Notes: generated from the letters alone by a model not told the origin. Shown: positions 51,628 through 61,193, counted from the first letter of the stretch. The stretch: 64,000 bases of DNA from Nocardioides scoriae (GCF_900104965.1 NZ_LT629757.1:1116001-1180000), one strand, 5' to 3'. Translations and numbers: made by a program.

Positions 51628-51807
51628 ATGTCTCTGCCTTACCGCATCTCGACAAGCACCGCCTTCGCCGGCACGACCTTCGCCGCTGTGACGGCCGGCG
51701 TCGATGGCGCGTGGGTGGTGTCCACCGTGTTGACGGTCGTGGCTCTGCTCCTGCTCTCCCTCGTCGTCCACGGAGTGGGGGCTGCCTCGAAGAGGCAGAG
51801 CACCTAG
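51628..51807 (+). CDS. Small membrane protein
   Basis: A 59-residue protein, SLPYRISTSTAFAGTTFAAV followed by a hydrophobic stretch (WVVSTVLTVVALLLLSLVV) of about 20 residues, so one or two membrane helices. An upstream GTG at 51601 would add nine residues. The ATG at 51628 is preceded by the G-rich TTGGGACGC only. No family known. Real expression is uncertain. Confidence 0.45.
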   Translation: MSLPYRISTSTAFAGTTFAAVTAGVDGAWVVSTVLTVVALLLLSLVVHGVGAASKRQST

Positions 51808-51991
51808 ATCGCCCTCGGTCGTGGTGTGAAACACCCCCCGAGTGTGAGTCCCCGGCGAAGGGGCCGGGTGCGGCCGATGTGCGCTACCGGCTGCGCCTGG
51901 TGGCTGTCGCCTCGACGGTGCCCTGCAGGCCGGGCCGGGTGACGCCATCCGGTGGCCCCGCGAGCACTGACACCTGATCCACGGCGAGTTT

Positions 51992-52014
51992 CCTGGACCC
52001 AGTAGTGGTCCAGG
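51992..52014. promoter_or_regulatory. 8-bp inverted repeat upstream of the 52059 gene
   Basis: CCTGGACC (51992-51999) and GGTCCAGG (52007-52014) around a 7-bp spacer. It lies 45-67 bp before the GTG at 52059, inside the promoter region. Operator is as likely as terminator of the small gene upstream. Confidence 0.45.
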
Positions 52015-52058
52015 GGCAGCTACACGTGGCCCGCGAACAGCCGCGTCACACTGGTGCC

Positions 52059-52781
52059 GTGTCCGACCTGCGCCCTGCCAGCGACCTCTTGCCAGCCGCA
52101 TGGGTGCTCGATGCTGCGCTGACCGGAGACGCGCCTGTCGTGCTGCGCTACGGCCCGCCCGGGTTCGACGCGTACCTGCGTCTGCCCGTGGATCCGGTCG
52201 GACCGGTCGCGCTGGGCCTGGGCCTCGACGCGGACGTAGATGCGATGGAGATCGCGCTGCGGGTGCTCGCCGGCCACACGACCACCCCCGAGGTCGCGTA
52301 CGTCGGTGTGTGGCACGGCTACGGGTTCGCGTCCGGCCCCGACCCGGACGCGCCGGTGGTGCCGCTGCCGAACGCGTGGATGTACCTGTTCACCGGCCCC
52401 GTCTCGGCGATGAGGTACGCCCAGCAGGTCGTGTGGTCCCTCGCCGGGGGTGTACCGGACACCGGTATCGACGCGGAACCCGATCTGGTGTGGCCGGCCG
52501 ACCACGCGTGGTGCCTCGCGTGCGAGGTCGACGAGGAGATCGAGTTCAGCATCGGCTGCACCGACGCAGCCGCGTCTGCTCTCGAGGAGGCGCTGCCGGG
52601 CCTGGTCAGACGTGTCGCCTACGGCCAGGACGCACCGTGGGAACGACCGCACGACAGGCCGCCGCACGAGGCCCTCGGCCCACGCGCGGACGGACGTCAC
52701 GAGGCCCGCGGTCCGGGTCCGGTCGGTCCGGGCGGTCCGGTCGGTCCGGGCGGTCCGGGCGGTCCGGGCGGTCGGTCGTGA
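52059..52781 (+). CDS. Hypothetical protein with Gly-Pro repeat tail (paralogue relic at 25132)
   Basis: A 240-residue soluble protein of a family I cannot name. The core has LRPASDLLPAAWVLDAALTG, GPPGFDAYLRLPV, TPEVAYVGVWHGYG and PLPNAWMYLFTGPV, the latter two with the look of a small aromatic-rich beta domain. RRVAYGQDAPWERPH near residue 190 is shared with a relic at 25132. The last 25 residues are an irregular GP[VG]GPGG tract encoded by a 9-bp tandem repeat. The GTG at 52059 starts before the conserved part; an upstream start at 52005 overlaps the dyad. Function unknown. Confidence 0.65.
   Translation: MSDLRPASDLLPAAWVLDAALTGDAPVVLRYGPPGFDAYLRLPVDPVGPVALGLGLDADVDAMEIALRVLAGHTTTPEVAYVGVWHGYGFASGPDPDAPVVPLPNAWMYLFTGPVSAMRYAQQVVWSLAGGVPDTGIDAEPDLVWPADHAWCLACEVDEEIEFSIGCTDAAASALEEALPGLVRRVAYGQDAPWERPHDRPPHEALGPRADGRHEARGPGPVGPGGPVGPGGPGGPGGRS
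52710..52775. repeat. 9-bp tandem repeat coding for a Gly-Pro tail
   Basis: About seven imperfect copies of GGTCCGG(G/T)C in frame, giving GPVGPGG-type peptide. The length is in multiples of three, so copy-number change would keep the frame. Confidence 0.75.
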
Positions 52782-53160
52782 GGCCCGCGACGCTCCCGGC
52801 TCCCGCAGCCATCGCCGCAGGAGCTCCTGCCAGGGCGCCCCAACCCAACCCCGGTGCGCCTCCCGCCTCACCAGGCCCCGCGGCTGCCGGCGCGCCCCGT
52901 CATCACGACCGCGACGGAGGCGTCTCCACGGTGGTATCGGATGCGTATCTGCGTGGCGATGCGTCACCAAGCCCGCGTCCGTCGGTCGGCGCAGACTAGC
53001 GAGACACCCGGGTGGATGGGCGAGCAGGCTCGTGGTCTGCTCCGCGGTACCGCGACGTCTACAACGAGCTCGCGCTTGCGCCGCGGCGCCTCGCGCTCCG
53101 CGACGTGGGCCCGGTGAGCGCGCCACCGGCCCTGGGGACGGTCTGTGGGGGTGGTGTGGG
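52782..53160. other. Intergenic region without a recognisable gene
   Basis: 379 bp. Open frames show no domain. It contains a perfect 14-bp palindrome, GCAGGAGCTCCTGC, at 52817-52830. Confidence 0.45.
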
Positions 53161-53400
53161 TCAGCCGGTCAGCTCGCTGGACAGCACCAGACATCCGACG
53201 AGGACCCACCCGGCGCCGATGACGTAGAGCATCGGGACACGGCCGCTCTCGTCCGGCTCGTACAGCCTGCTCTTCAAGATGGGTCTCCATGTCGGCCGCC
53301 GTTCGGCTCGTGGGTAGACGAGTCGGACGAACTGGCGGTTGAAGATGACGATGGCGAGTCCGCCGACGATGCCGATGACGCCACCAGCGATGCCGATCAT
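53161..53400 (-). CDS. Small two-helix membrane protein
   Basis: A 79-residue protein with two hydrophobic segments: GIAGGVIGIVGGLAIVIF at the start and VPMLYVIGAGWVLVGCLVL near the end. The loop between them is positively charged (RAERRPTWRPILKSR), so both ends probably face outside. The ATG at 53400 has no good ribosome site. Codon use is coding-like. No family recognised. Confidence 0.55.
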   Translation of the reverse strand: MIGIAGGVIGIVGGLAIVIFNRQFVRLVYPRAERRPTWRPILKSRLYEPDESGRVPMLYVIGAGWVLVGCLVLSSELTG

Positions 53401-53458
53401 GCAGCGCAGCGTAGGGGCGGTGACGCGCTGGTTGCGCGGCTTTGCCGGAGTTCGGTCC

Positions 53459-53878
53459 TCAGGTCTCGAGGTCGCGCGCCCACACGTCGCTGAGCAGACC
53501 GGGGCCGCGCCTTGCTGACGGGTCGCGGACCTGGTCGGTCACGGCGGCGGGTACCCGAACCGCCTCGCCGTCGAGGTGCTGGCCGTCGTGGCCGTAGCGG
53601 ATCTGCAGCTCGGGTCCACCCGGCCACTCGACGCGGACGATCTCGAACGCCGAGTCCGGCGCGTCCGTGCCTGCGGAGCTCTCGAGGATGCGCAGCTTGC
53701 GGGTGTCGCCGTCGCGTGCGAACACGACGTGATCGGATGCCTCCCACGACCCCGGGTTCGGGCCGCAGACCCGGAACGAGACCCACAGCGACGATCCGCT
53801 GCTTACCACCTCGTGCCGCGTCACCCTCAGCTCCCCAAACCACAGGGACTTGTCGGCGGCGTCCGTCACGGGGCTCAT
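53459..53878 (-). CDS. Hypothetical protein
   Basis: A 139-residue soluble protein, beta-rich (SLWFGELRVTRHEVVSSGSS, SLWVSFRVCGPNPGS, PELQIRYGHDGQHLDG). The ATG at 53878 is the start; the frame runs further upstream but the extra residues are Arg/Pro/Ala-rich and lack coding character. No known domain or membrane segment seen. Its neighbours are likewise small and unassigned. Confidence 0.55.
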   Translation of the reverse strand: MSPVTDAADKSLWFGELRVTRHEVVSSGSSLWVSFRVCGPNPGSWEASDHVVFARDGDTRKLRILESSAGTDAPDSAFEIVRVEWPGGPELQIRYGHDGQHLDGEAVRVPAAVTDQVRDPSARRGPGLLSDVWARDLET

Positions 53879-54204
53879 TGTGGCGCTGGCTGCGACAGCA
53901 GCGCTCGACAGAAGGCCAGAGGACGCCGGATGGACGTGGGCGACGAGGACCGGGGCCAGGTCACCCCGCCGGGCAGCCGGCGGGTGCGGGTGAGCGCGGC
54001 CCGGCTCGTCAGCACCCGCTTGCACGCCCCAACGACGTCGCCGCCCCAGCATGGTGGCCGCCTGGCGTCCCGGTCGCCTCCGTCCCGGTCAACGGTCACA
54101 CGGTCGCCGCGGCTCTGCTGAGGAGAGCTGTGCCCCGGTTCCGTCTGACGCACCCAGCAGCGCGCGACCCGCCCCGCCGGTACCCGCAGCCGCCCCCTCG
54201 GTCG
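53879..54204. other. Intergenic region without a recognisable gene
   Basis: 326 bp; no supported gene, tRNA or repeat seen on either strand. Confidence 0.4.
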
Positions 54205-54471
54205 CTAACGCTCGGGGGTCTCGTGCCAACCCCGGCGCACCTCACCGGCCAACCAGGTCGCGCCGCTGACGACGAGGCCCGCCATCGCGACCAGGACCAC
54301 CGCCGCGACCAACGGCATCAGGCCCGCATCGATCAGGACCGGCCTGGCGTCGAGCCCGACGACCTCGAGGAGCCTCGGCACGTAGCTGAGGACCACCAGT
54401 GGCGCGAAGACCTTGATGAACCACCACCGGCCCCGCTGACCCCACGACACCAGCTCATCACCACGCTGCAC
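54205..54471 (-). CDS. Small membrane protein
   Basis: An 88-residue protein from the GTG at 54471. Two hydrophobic helices, WFIKVFAPLVVLSYVPRLLEVV and MPLVAAVVLVAMAGLVVSG, then a charged tail ending VRRGWHETPER. A longer frame from 54585 adds residues with cysteines but no ribosome site. The start is uncertain; the helices have coding bias. No family recognised. Confidence 0.5.
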   Translation of the reverse strand: MQRGDELVSWGQRGRWWFIKVFAPLVVLSYVPRLLEVVGLDARPVLIDAGLMPLVAAVVLVAMAGLVVSGATWLAGEVRRGWHETPER

Positions 54472-54605
54472 GCAGTCGAGCGTAGATCGGCAGACCAGCA
54501 CCGCGGGACAGCTGCCCCCCGAGGCGCACCGCCCAACGGTGAGCAGGTGGGCGCGAACAGCGTCGCCGAACGGTCGAGGGGGCACCGTCTAGGCGTTGTC
54601 GGGTG

Positions 54606-55004
54606 TCACGCCCGCCAGTGCAGCTGACCATCGCCGTGCTCGGCACGCAGCCTCGCCACGGTGCGCTCTGACGCTCGGCCCCGCACGGGCGGCAGCTCCT
54701 CGCGCGTCGAACCGGTCAGCCGCCCGTCCCAGAACACCACGAACCCCTCGTCGTCATCGCGGGACCCGAACAGCTCGGCCACGTACATTCCCAGGTCATC
54801 GTCGACGTAGGCAGCGACGACCTCGACCCACTGGTCCGGGGTCACGAGCACGGTCACCGTCGTCTCGTCCGACGCCACCTCGAGCCTGCCCGGTCCGACC
54901 TCACGCACCGCACCCTCCGGCCGCAGGGTTTCGAGCAGGTCCTGCCACAGCTCGTCCGGGTCGTCCGCGACGACCGTCACCGGGTCCTCACGCGAGTTCT
55001 GCAT
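54606..55004 (-). CDS. Hypothetical protein
   Basis: A 132-residue acidic protein, DDPDELWQDLLETLRPEGAV then TVTVLVTPDQWVEVVAAYVDDD and GFVVFWDGRLTGSTREELPPVRG. It looks like a small alpha/beta domain with no membrane segment. The ATG at 55004 is used; GTG or ATG at 55046 would add 14 residues. Codon use matches the genome. No family I recognise. Confidence 0.55.
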   Translation of the reverse strand: MQNSREDPVTVVADDPDELWQDLLETLRPEGAVREVGPGRLEVASDETTVTVLVTPDQWVEVVAAYVDDDLGMYVAELFGSRDDDEGFVVFWDGRLTGSTREELPPVRGRASERTVARLRAEHGDGQLHWRA

Positions 55005-55193
55005 TGCCAAGCCCGCCCTCGCCGCGGACGTTCCGACGTGCTCCAAGAGCTCGCCGGCAGCATCCGAGACCCTGGATCGAGGCGCTGAGTCACGACCGGT
55101 CGTGACGGCGTTTGCGCCAGATGCCCCGGGTGGGACGCAGCGAATAGGTGGCGAACATGTGCGTCATCTGGGGAGTGAGGGTCAATTGCAGAA

Positions 55194-55227
55194 CGCCCCT
55201 GACCTGCATCTGTGCAGGTCAGGGGCG
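55194..55227 (-). terminator. Perfect 15-bp hairpin downstream of tRNA-Pro
   Basis: Arms 55194-55208 and 55213-55227 are exact complements (CGCCCCTGACCTGCA) around the loop TCTG. It starts 9 bp after the tRNA 3' end in the direction of transcription. Confidence 0.85.
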
Positions 55228-55236
55228 GTGCATCGG

Positions 55237-55310
<74 letters not shown>

Positions 55311-55508
55311 ATGCCCCCGCGGAAAGCTGGTCCGAGGACCTCCACGAAGGCGAGAGCGACCTTACCCCAGGGGCCTGCCGAGCCCACAACCCGGGTCCCG
55401 CCACGGGTGCGCCCGGACGCACAGGCGGCGGTCGGTCGGCTCACAGGTTCCTCTCCGGAACGCCCGGTTGTCTGGGTCCTCCCACCACCCGACGTCTCGG
55501 AGGCCCCC

Positions 55509-56873
55509 ATGGACGACCAGACCCGCCCCCTGCCGATCCCGGGCGCCGACGACGGCCGCGTCCCGTCGAGCGCCGAGCCGACCGGCGCGCCCGCGGCGTA
55601 CGACCGCGACCCGAGCTGGACCTACAGCTGGGGCCCGGACACCCTCAGCCCGGCTCCCCGCTCCCGCCGCGTGCGCCGCGTGGCGCTGCCCGCGCTGGCC
55701 CTCGCGCTCACCCTCGGTGCCGGCGGCGTCGGCTACGCGATCGGCCGGCCCGACGCGACCACCCCGACCGCCGGCGCCCCCTCGCAGACCCTCACCGGCG
55801 GCCAGCCGCAGACCGCACCGGACCAGACCGAGGAGGGCCAGGCGCCTGACGGCCAGGGGTTCGGCTCCGGGGTCCCCCAGGGCCAGCTGCCGTACGCCGG
55901 CGACGACCCCTTCGGCAGCCAGGGCCAGGCCCCGGGCGGCACCGGCAGCGGTGTCGACACCAGCGGCGACACCAGCGGGACGGCCAGCAGCGACCAGGTG
56001 GTCGGGCTGGTGCGGATCGCGACCACCCTGAAGTACGACGGCGCCAAGGCCGCCGGCACCGGCATGGTCCTCACCTCCGACGGCGAGGTCATCACCAACC
56101 ACCACGTCGTCGCGGGGGCCACCTCGATCAAGGTGACGGTGATGTCGACCGGCACGACGTACACCGCCGACGTGGTCGGCACCGACGCGACCGCCGACGT
56201 CGCCGTGCTGCAGCTCGAGGACGCGTCCGGCCTGACCACCGTGCAGACCGACACCTCGGCGGTCGGTGTCGGCGACGCCGTGACCGCGGTGGGCGACGGC
56301 GAGGGCACGGTCGACCACCTCTCGGCCGCCACCGGCCAGGTGCTCGCCACCGACCAGCAGATCACCACGCAGAGCGAGGGCAGCACCCAGGGCGAGAGCC
56401 TCACGGGCCTGATCCAGATCAGCTCCGACGTGGTCTCGGGCTACAGCGGCGGCGCGACGTACGACGCGGACGGCGAGGTCGTCGGCATGACCACGGCCGC
56501 CTCGACCGGCACCGACGACGTGGTCGGGTACGCCGTCCCGATCTCGACCGTGCTGCGGATCGCCCAGGACCTCGAGCAGGGCGTCCAGGACGCGTCGTAC
56601 GCCTACGGCCGCCCGGCCTTCCTCGGCATCGGGCTCGGCGAGACCGGCACCACCGTCCAGGGCGCGTACGCCGGCACCCCGGCCGCCCGCGCCGGGATCG
56701 CCGAGGGCGACACCATCACCGCCGTCGACGGCACGACCGTGAGCAGCGGCGACCAGCTGCGGTCGCTGGTCTCCGCGCACGACCCGGGCGACTCGGTGGA
56801 GGTCACCTGGCGGACCGCGGCCGGGGCCACGAGGACCGCCACCGTGACCCTCGCCGAGGGCCCGGTCGCCTAG
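55509..56873 (+). CDS. HtrA/DegP-like membrane-anchored serine protease with PDZ domain
   Basis: A 454-residue S1C protease. Residues 1-57 are cytoplasmic, followed by one membrane helix (VALPALALALTLGAGGVGYAIG) and a Gly/Gln/Pro-rich linker to about 165. The triad is His in ITNHHVVAG, Asp in DATADVAVLQL, Ser in SGYSGGATYD. The C-terminal PDZ is FLGIGLGETG...PAARAGIAEGDTITAVDG. The ATG at 55509 follows GGAGG. It is a cell-envelope quality-control protease in the MarP/PepD style. The stop lies 4 bp from the convergent der stop. Confidence 0.9.
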   Translation: MDDQTRPLPIPGADDGRVPSSAEPTGAPAAYDRDPSWTYSWGPDTLSPAPRSRRVRRVALPALALALTLGAGGVGYAIGRPDATTPTAGAPSQTLTGGQPQTAPDQTEEGQAPDGQGFGSGVPQGQLPYAGDDPFGSQGQAPGGTGSGVDTSGDTSGTASSDQVVGLVRIATTLKYDGAKAAGTGMVLTSDGEVITNHHVVAGATSIKVTVMSTGTTYTADVVGTDATADVAVLQLEDASGLTTVQTDTSAVGVGDAVTAVGDGEGTVDHLSAATGQVLATDQQITTQSEGSTQGESLTGLIQISSDVVSGYSGGATYDADGEVVGMTTAASTGTDDVVGYAVPISTVLRIAQDLEQGVQDASYAYGRPAFLGIGLGETGTTVQGAYAGTPAARAGIAEGDTITAVDGTTVSSGDQLRSLVSAHDPGDSVEVTWRTAAGATRTATVTLAEGPVA

Positions 56874-56877
56874 GGCC

Positions 56878-58278
56878 CTAGCGCTTGCGCTTCTCCCGCG
56901 GCCGCACCTCGAGGCTGATCGGCGTCCCGACGAAGCCGAACTCCTCGCGCAGCCGGCGCTCGATGAAGCGCTCGTAGCCCGCGTCGAGCTTGCCGCTGGT
57001 GAAGAGCACGAACGTGGGCGGGGCCGCGGAGGCCTGGGTGCCGAAGAGGACCTTGGGCTGCTTGCCGCTGCGCACCGGGTGGGGGTGCTCGGCGACGAGG
57101 CGCCCGAGGAAGCTGTTGAGCTGACCCGTGGTCACCCGGGTCTCCCAGCCCTCCAGGGCCCGGTCGAGGGCCGGCACCAGCCGGTCGACGTGCCACCCGG
57201 TGCGGGCGGTCAGGTTGATCCGCGGCGCCCACTGCACCTGCACCAGGTCGCGCTCGATCTCGCGGTCGAGGTAGTAGCGGCGCTCGTCGTCGACGAGGTC
57301 CCACTTGTTGAAGGCGATCACCAGGGCGCGGCCGGAGTCGCGGATGGTCTGGATGATGCGCATGTCCTGCTCGGAGACCGACTGCGAGCCGTCGATCACC
57401 AGCACGGCGACCTCGGCGCGCTCGATGGCGGTCTCGGTGCGCAGCGAGGCGTAGTACTCGTGGCCCGACGCCGTCTTGACCCGCTTGCGGATGCCGGCGG
57501 TGTCGATGAAGCGCCAGGTCCGGCCGCCGAGGTCGATCAGCTCGTCGACCGGGTCGACGGTGGTGCCCGAGGCGTCGTCGACCACGACGCGGTTCTCACG
57601 GGCGAGCTTGTTGAGCAGCGAGGACTTGCCGACGTTGGGGCGCCCGACGATGGCGATGCGTCGGGGGCCGCCGATCTCGCCGAACTGCTGGGCGGGGGTC
57701 TCGGGCAGCGCGGCGAGGCACGCGTCGAGCAGGTCGCCGGAGCCGCGGCCGTGCAGCGCCGAGACGGGCATGGGCTCGCCGAGGCCGAGGTTCCACAGGC
57801 CGTAGGCCTCCGCCTCGGCGCGCTGGTCGTCGACCTTGTTGGCCGCCAGGACGACGGGCTTGCCGGACTTGCGCAGGATCCGCACCACCTGGGCGTCGCC
57901 GTCGGTGATGCCGACCCCGGCGTCGACGACGAACAGCACGGCGTCCGCGATCTGCACCGCGATCTCGGCCTGGGCCGAGATCGACTGGGCCAGGCCCTTG
58001 GCGTCGGGGTCCCAGCCGCCGGTGTCGACGACGGTGAAGGCGCGGCCGTTCCAGACGGCGTCGTACGACACCCGGTCGCGGGTCACGCCGGGCTTGTCCT
58101 CCACGACCGCCTCGCGGCGGCCGATGATGCGGTTGACCAGCGTGGACTTGCCCACGTTGGGGCGCCCGACCACGGCCAGGACGGGCGCCAGCACCTCGAG
58201 GTCGGACCCGGGCAGGGCCGCGTCGGACGAGGCCCCGGAGGAGCGGTCGGCGGGCGTCGGGCGGTCTTCGGTGCTCAT
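56878..58278 (-). CDS. der: Ribosome biogenesis GTPase Der (EngA)
   Basis: A 466-residue protein with two tandem GTPase domains: [27 protein letters not shown] in the first; [28 protein letters not shown] in the second; then the KH-like domain ([20 protein letters not shown]...FVLFTSGK). Der works in 50S subunit assembly. The first 30 residues are an actinobacterial extension. The ATG at 58278 overlaps the plsC stop by 4 bp. Last gene of the minus-strand housekeeping operon. Confidence 0.97.
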   Translation of the reverse strand: MSTEDRPTPADRSSGASSDAALPGSDLEVLAPVLAVVGRPNVGKSTLVNRIIGRREAVVEDKPGVTRDRVSYDAVWNGRAFTVVDTGGWDPDAKGLAQSISAQAEIAVQIADAVLFVVDAGVGITDGDAQVVRILRKSGKPVVLAANKVDDQRAEAEAYGLWNLGLGEPMPVSALHGRGSGDLLDACLAALPETPAQQFGEIGGPRRIAIVGRPNVGKSSLLNKLARENRVVVDDASGTTVDPVDELIDLGGRTWRFIDTAGIRKRVKTASGHEYYASLRTETAIERAEVAVLVIDGSQSVSEQDMRIIQTIRDSGRALVIAFNKWDLVDDERRYYLDREIERDLVQVQWAPRINLTARTGWHVDRLVPALDRALEGWETRVTTGQLNSFLGRLVAEHPHPVRSGKQPKVLFGTQASAAPPTFVLFTSGKLDAGYERFIERRLREEFGFVGTPISLEVRPREKRKR

Positions 58279-58958
58279 GGCGTCATCTCTTCGTGTGTCG
58301 TGAGGGTCGGGCCCAGCGGGCCCGGGAGTCGCAGTCCGGTGAGGCGCTCGGCCTCGCGGGTGGTGCGGACGATGGCGGTGGTGACCCGCGCGGCGGCCTC
58401 GGCCACCTGGGCCTGGGTGCGGGGCCAGCCACTGCGGCCGAGGAGCACGGGCTCCCCGAAGGTCATCGCGATCCTGCTGCCCCGCGGCGGCAGCGAGCCG
58501 GCGTCACCGCCGGGCTCCCGGGTGCCGAGGAAGGCCACCGGGACGACCGGTGCCCCCGTCACCAGGGCGAGGTACGCCGCCCCCGAGCGCGAGGTGGTCA
58601 TCTCGCCACCACCCCGTCCGCCCTCGGGGAACACCCCGACCACCCGGTCTTGTTCCAGGACGGCGACCGCGGTGCGGATCGCCCGGCGGTCGACGACGTC
58701 GCGGTCGAGCGGGATCTGCCCCGCGGCCCGCAGCACCGGCGCCGCCGGACCCGCGAACATCTCGCGCTTGGTCAGCGCCTGCACCGGGCGCGGCGAGGCG
58801 ATGGCCAGGAACGGGCCGTCGAGCCAGCCCACGTGGTTGGCCGCCAGCACGGCCGGGCCGCGGGCGGGGACGTGGCGGGCGCCGTGGACCTCCATGCGCC
58901 ACCACGCGCGCAGCAGCCGCTGGGCTGCCGGGCGGCCCCGCACGAGCAGGGCGGTCAC
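58275..58958 (-). CDS. 1-acylglycerol-3-phosphate O-acyltransferase (PlsC-like)
   Basis: A 227-residue membrane-associated acyltransferase of lysophosphatidic acid or related lipids. Block I is [11 protein letters not shown] (HX4D), block III is VFPEGGR, and [11 protein letters not shown] and [13 protein letters not shown] are the remaining blocks. The GTG at 58958 overlaps the cmk stop by 4 bp. The position between cmk and der is conserved in actinobacteria. Confidence 0.92.
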   Translation of the reverse strand: MTALLVRGRPAAQRLLRAWWRMEVHGARHVPARGPAVLAANHVGWLDGPFLAIASPRPVQALTKREMFAGPAAPVLRAAGQIPLDRDVVDRRAIRTAVAVLEQDRVVGVFPEGGRGGGEMTTSRSGAAYLALVTGAPVVPVAFLGTREPGGDAGSLPPRGSRIAMTFGEPVLLGRSGWPRTQAQVAEAAARVTTAIVRTTREAERLTGLRLPGPLGPTLTTHEEMTP

Positions 58959-59656
58959 GCCGGTCTCCCGGACCCCTCGGGCGAGGTCGCGCCGGCCTGC
59001 TCGACGAGGCCGGCGACGAGGTCGACGACCTGCTCCAGGGTGTAGGGCGTGGTGTCGAGGTGGACCGCGCCGTCAGCCGCGACCGCGGGGGCGGTGGCCC
59101 GCCCGGAGTCGATGGCGTCGCGGCGCAGCAGGTCGGCCTGCGTCGCGTCGAGGTCGCCCGCGCCGTTCTCGGCCGTGCGCCGTGCGGCCCGCGCGGCCGG
59201 GTCGGCCGTGAGGTAGAGCTTGACCTGGGCGTCGGGCGCGACCACGGAGCCGATGTCGCGGCCCTCGACCACGATGCCGCCCGCGCCGATGATCTCGCGC
59301 TGCAGGTCGAGCAGCCGCTGGCGCACCTGCGGCACCGAGGCGACCGCGCTGACGTGGTCGGTCACCTCCTGGGTGCGGATCCGCTCGGCCACGTCGTGGC
59401 CGTCGACGGTGATGGTCGGGGCGTCGGGGTCGGTCCCGGACTCCACGACGGGACGCGCAGCCAGCGCCGCGACCTGCTCGGCCACGTCGGCGGCCGCGAA
59501 GTCCACGCCGGCGTCGATCATCGCGGCCGTGACGGCGCGGAACTGCGCACCCGTGTCGAGGTAGCGCAGGCCCAGCCGCGAGGCGACCCGGCGGGACGTG
59601 CTCGACTTGCCGGACCCGGAGGTCCCGTCCATCGCGACGACGATCGTGCTGGCCAC
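58955..59656 (-). CDS. cmk: Cytidylate kinase
   Basis: A 233-residue enzyme phosphorylating CMP and dCMP. P-loop AMDGTSGSGKSSTSRRVA, YLDTGAQFRAVT for the CMP site, VVEGRDIGSVV and LYLTADPAARAARR. The GTG at 59656 follows AGGAGG at ten bases. Longer open frames upstream run into tyrA and lack homology. Confidence 0.95.
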   Translation of the reverse strand: MASTIVVAMDGTSGSGKSSTSRRVASRLGLRYLDTGAQFRAVTAAMIDAGVDFAAADVAEQVAALAARPVVESGTDPDAPTITVDGHDVAERIRTQEVTDHVSAVASVPQVRQRLLDLQREIIGAGGIVVEGRDIGSVVAPDAQVKLYLTADPAARAARRTAENGAGDLDATQADLLRRDAIDSGRATAPAVAADGAVHLDTTPYTLEQVVDLVAGLVEQAGATSPEGSGRPA

Positions 59657-59735
59657 GGTCGTGGTACCTCCTGGTGCTGGCTGCGGGGTGGGGGCGGTGC
59701 CGGGGGCCTCGCCGACCCGGTCGCAGCCGCTCATG

Positions 59736-60803
59736 CTACCGGTGGGTCGTCCAGTCCCGGGCCTCGAGCGCGGTGCGCAGCGGCTCGGCCGCCTCGTCGG
59801 CGACCAGCAGCTCCACCAGGCCCACGGGCCGGCCGGGGTCGTGGTCGATGCGCAGGTCCTCGATGTTGACCCCGATCTCCCCCACGTCGGCGAACAGCCG
59901 GGCCAGCTCGCCCGGGTGGTCGGGCACCGCGACGTACACCGGGCGCGTGGGCAGCGACGGCCCGCCGTGCTTGCCCGGGATCGCCCGGGTGCCGGCGACG
60001 CCACGCTCCAGGATCTGGCCCAGCGCGTCGTCGTCGGCGGCGTCGAGGACGCCGACCAGGCGCACCAGGTCGTCGCTGACCTGCCGGAGCAGGTCGGTCA
60101 CCGCCGGCCGGTTGGCGCGCAGGATCTGGCGCCACAGGGCCGGGTCGCCGCCGGCGATCCGGGTCACGTCGCGCACGCCCTGGCCCGAGAGCGACAGCTC
60201 GGCCGGCTCGACGCCGGCCAGCTGGCCGGCGGTCAGCACGGCCAGCAGGTGGGGCAGGTGGGAGGTGCGGGCGACGGCGCGGTCGTGGTCCAGCGCGCTC
60301 ATCCGCAGCGACTCCGCGCCGCAGCGCCGGGTCAGCTCCTCGACCAGCGCGACGGCGGCCGGGTCGGCGTCGGGGTGCGGCGTCACGGCCCAGGGACGCC
60401 CGTCGAAGAGCGCCTCGCTGCCGGCCAGCGGCCCCGAGCGCTCGCTGCCGGCCATCGGGTGGCTGCCGACGTAGCGCTGCACACCCCCGGGCGCCAGCCG
60501 CCGCACGTCGTCGAGCACGCCGCTCTTGACGCTCGCGACGTCGGTGACCACGCCACCGCGCCGCAGCGCGTCGGCCACGACCTCGGCCACGTGGTCGGGC
60601 GGCACCGCGACCACGGTCAGCTGGGCCACCCCGGACGCGGGCGCGGGGTCGCCCGCGCCCAGGCCCACCGCGGTGCGCACGTGCTCGGGGCTGCGGTCGG
60701 AGAGCCACACCTCGAGCCCGGCCCGACGCGCGGCGAGGCCCACGGAGGTGCCGAGCAGGCCGGCTCCGACGACGTGGACCGGTCCGAGGAGGTGGTCGCT
60801 CAC
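59736..60803 (-). CDS. tyrA: Prephenate dehydrogenase with C-terminal ACT domain
   Basis: A 355-residue tyrosine-pathway enzyme, prephenate to 4-hydroxyphenylpyruvate. NAD fold VHVVGAGLLGTSVGLAARR, then GSHPMAGSERSGP with the catalytic His, and SHLPHLLAVLTAG. Residues about 275-345 (VYVAVPDHPGELARLFADVGEIGVNIEDLRI) form an ACT domain for feedback by an amino acid. The GTG at 60803 is the start. It sits 6 bp behind aroH, giving prephenate synthesis and use in a row. Confidence 0.95.
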   Translation of the reverse strand: MSDHLLGPVHVVGAGLLGTSVGLAARRAGLEVWLSDRSPEHVRTAVGLGAGDPAPASGVAQLTVVAVPPDHVAEVVADALRRGGVVTDVASVKSGVLDDVRRLAPGGVQRYVGSHPMAGSERSGPLAGSEALFDGRPWAVTPHPDADPAAVALVEELTRRCGAESLRMSALDHDRAVARTSHLPHLLAVLTAGQLAGVEPAELSLSGQGVRDVTRIAGGDPALWRQILRANRPAVTDLLRQVSDDLVRLVGVLDAADDDALGQILERGVAGTRAIPGKHGGPSLPTRPVYVAVPDHPGELARLFADVGEIGVNIEDLRIDHDPGRPVGLVELLVADEAAEPLRTALEARDWTTHR

Positions 60804-60809
60804 CGGGTG

Positions 60810-61193
60810 CTACTCATCGGGCAGGGCGCGCACCCGGTGGAGGTCGCGCCGCAGCGCGGCCGCCCCGTGGAGGTAGACGTGGGTGATCTCCTCGCGGGAG
60901 AGCTGGGTCTCCACGTGGGCCATCAGGCGCACGACGCGGGGCATCGAGCCCTCGATCTCGAGCTCGCGGGCGCAGATCAGCGGGACGTCGTCGAACCCGA
61001 GCTGGCGGGCGGCGTACGCCGGGAACTCGCTGTGGAGGTCGGAGGTCGCGGTGAAGATGATGCTGATGAAGTCGTGGACCTCGAGCTCGTTGGCCTCCAT
61101 GACGCTGCGCACCATCTCCGCGACCCGGTCGAGCATGTGGTCGCGGCTGTCGGCGTCGAGCTGGGTGGCTCCCCGGACGGCACGGACGTGCAC
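60810..61193 (-). CDS. aroH: Chorismate mutase, AroH type
   Basis: A 127-residue trimeric AroH-type mutase, chorismate to prephenate. VRAVRGATQLDAD carries the active-site Arg near residue 7, IIFTATSDLHSEFPAYAAR the central core, and THVYLHGAAALRRDL the C-terminal Tyr-Leu and Arg. GTG start at 61193. Directly upstream of tyrA. Confidence 0.95.
   Translation of the reverse strand: MHVRAVRGATQLDADSRDHMLDRVAEMVRSVMEANELEVHDFISIIFTATSDLHSEFPAYAARQLGFDDVPLICARELEIEGSMPRVVRLMAHVETQLSREEITHVYLHGAAALRRDLHRVRALPDE

Noticed and set aside
52817-52830. 14-bp palindrome GCAGGAGCTCCTGC as an operator
   Set aside because: No gene start nearby on either strand that it could serve, so only mentioned under the intergenic entry.
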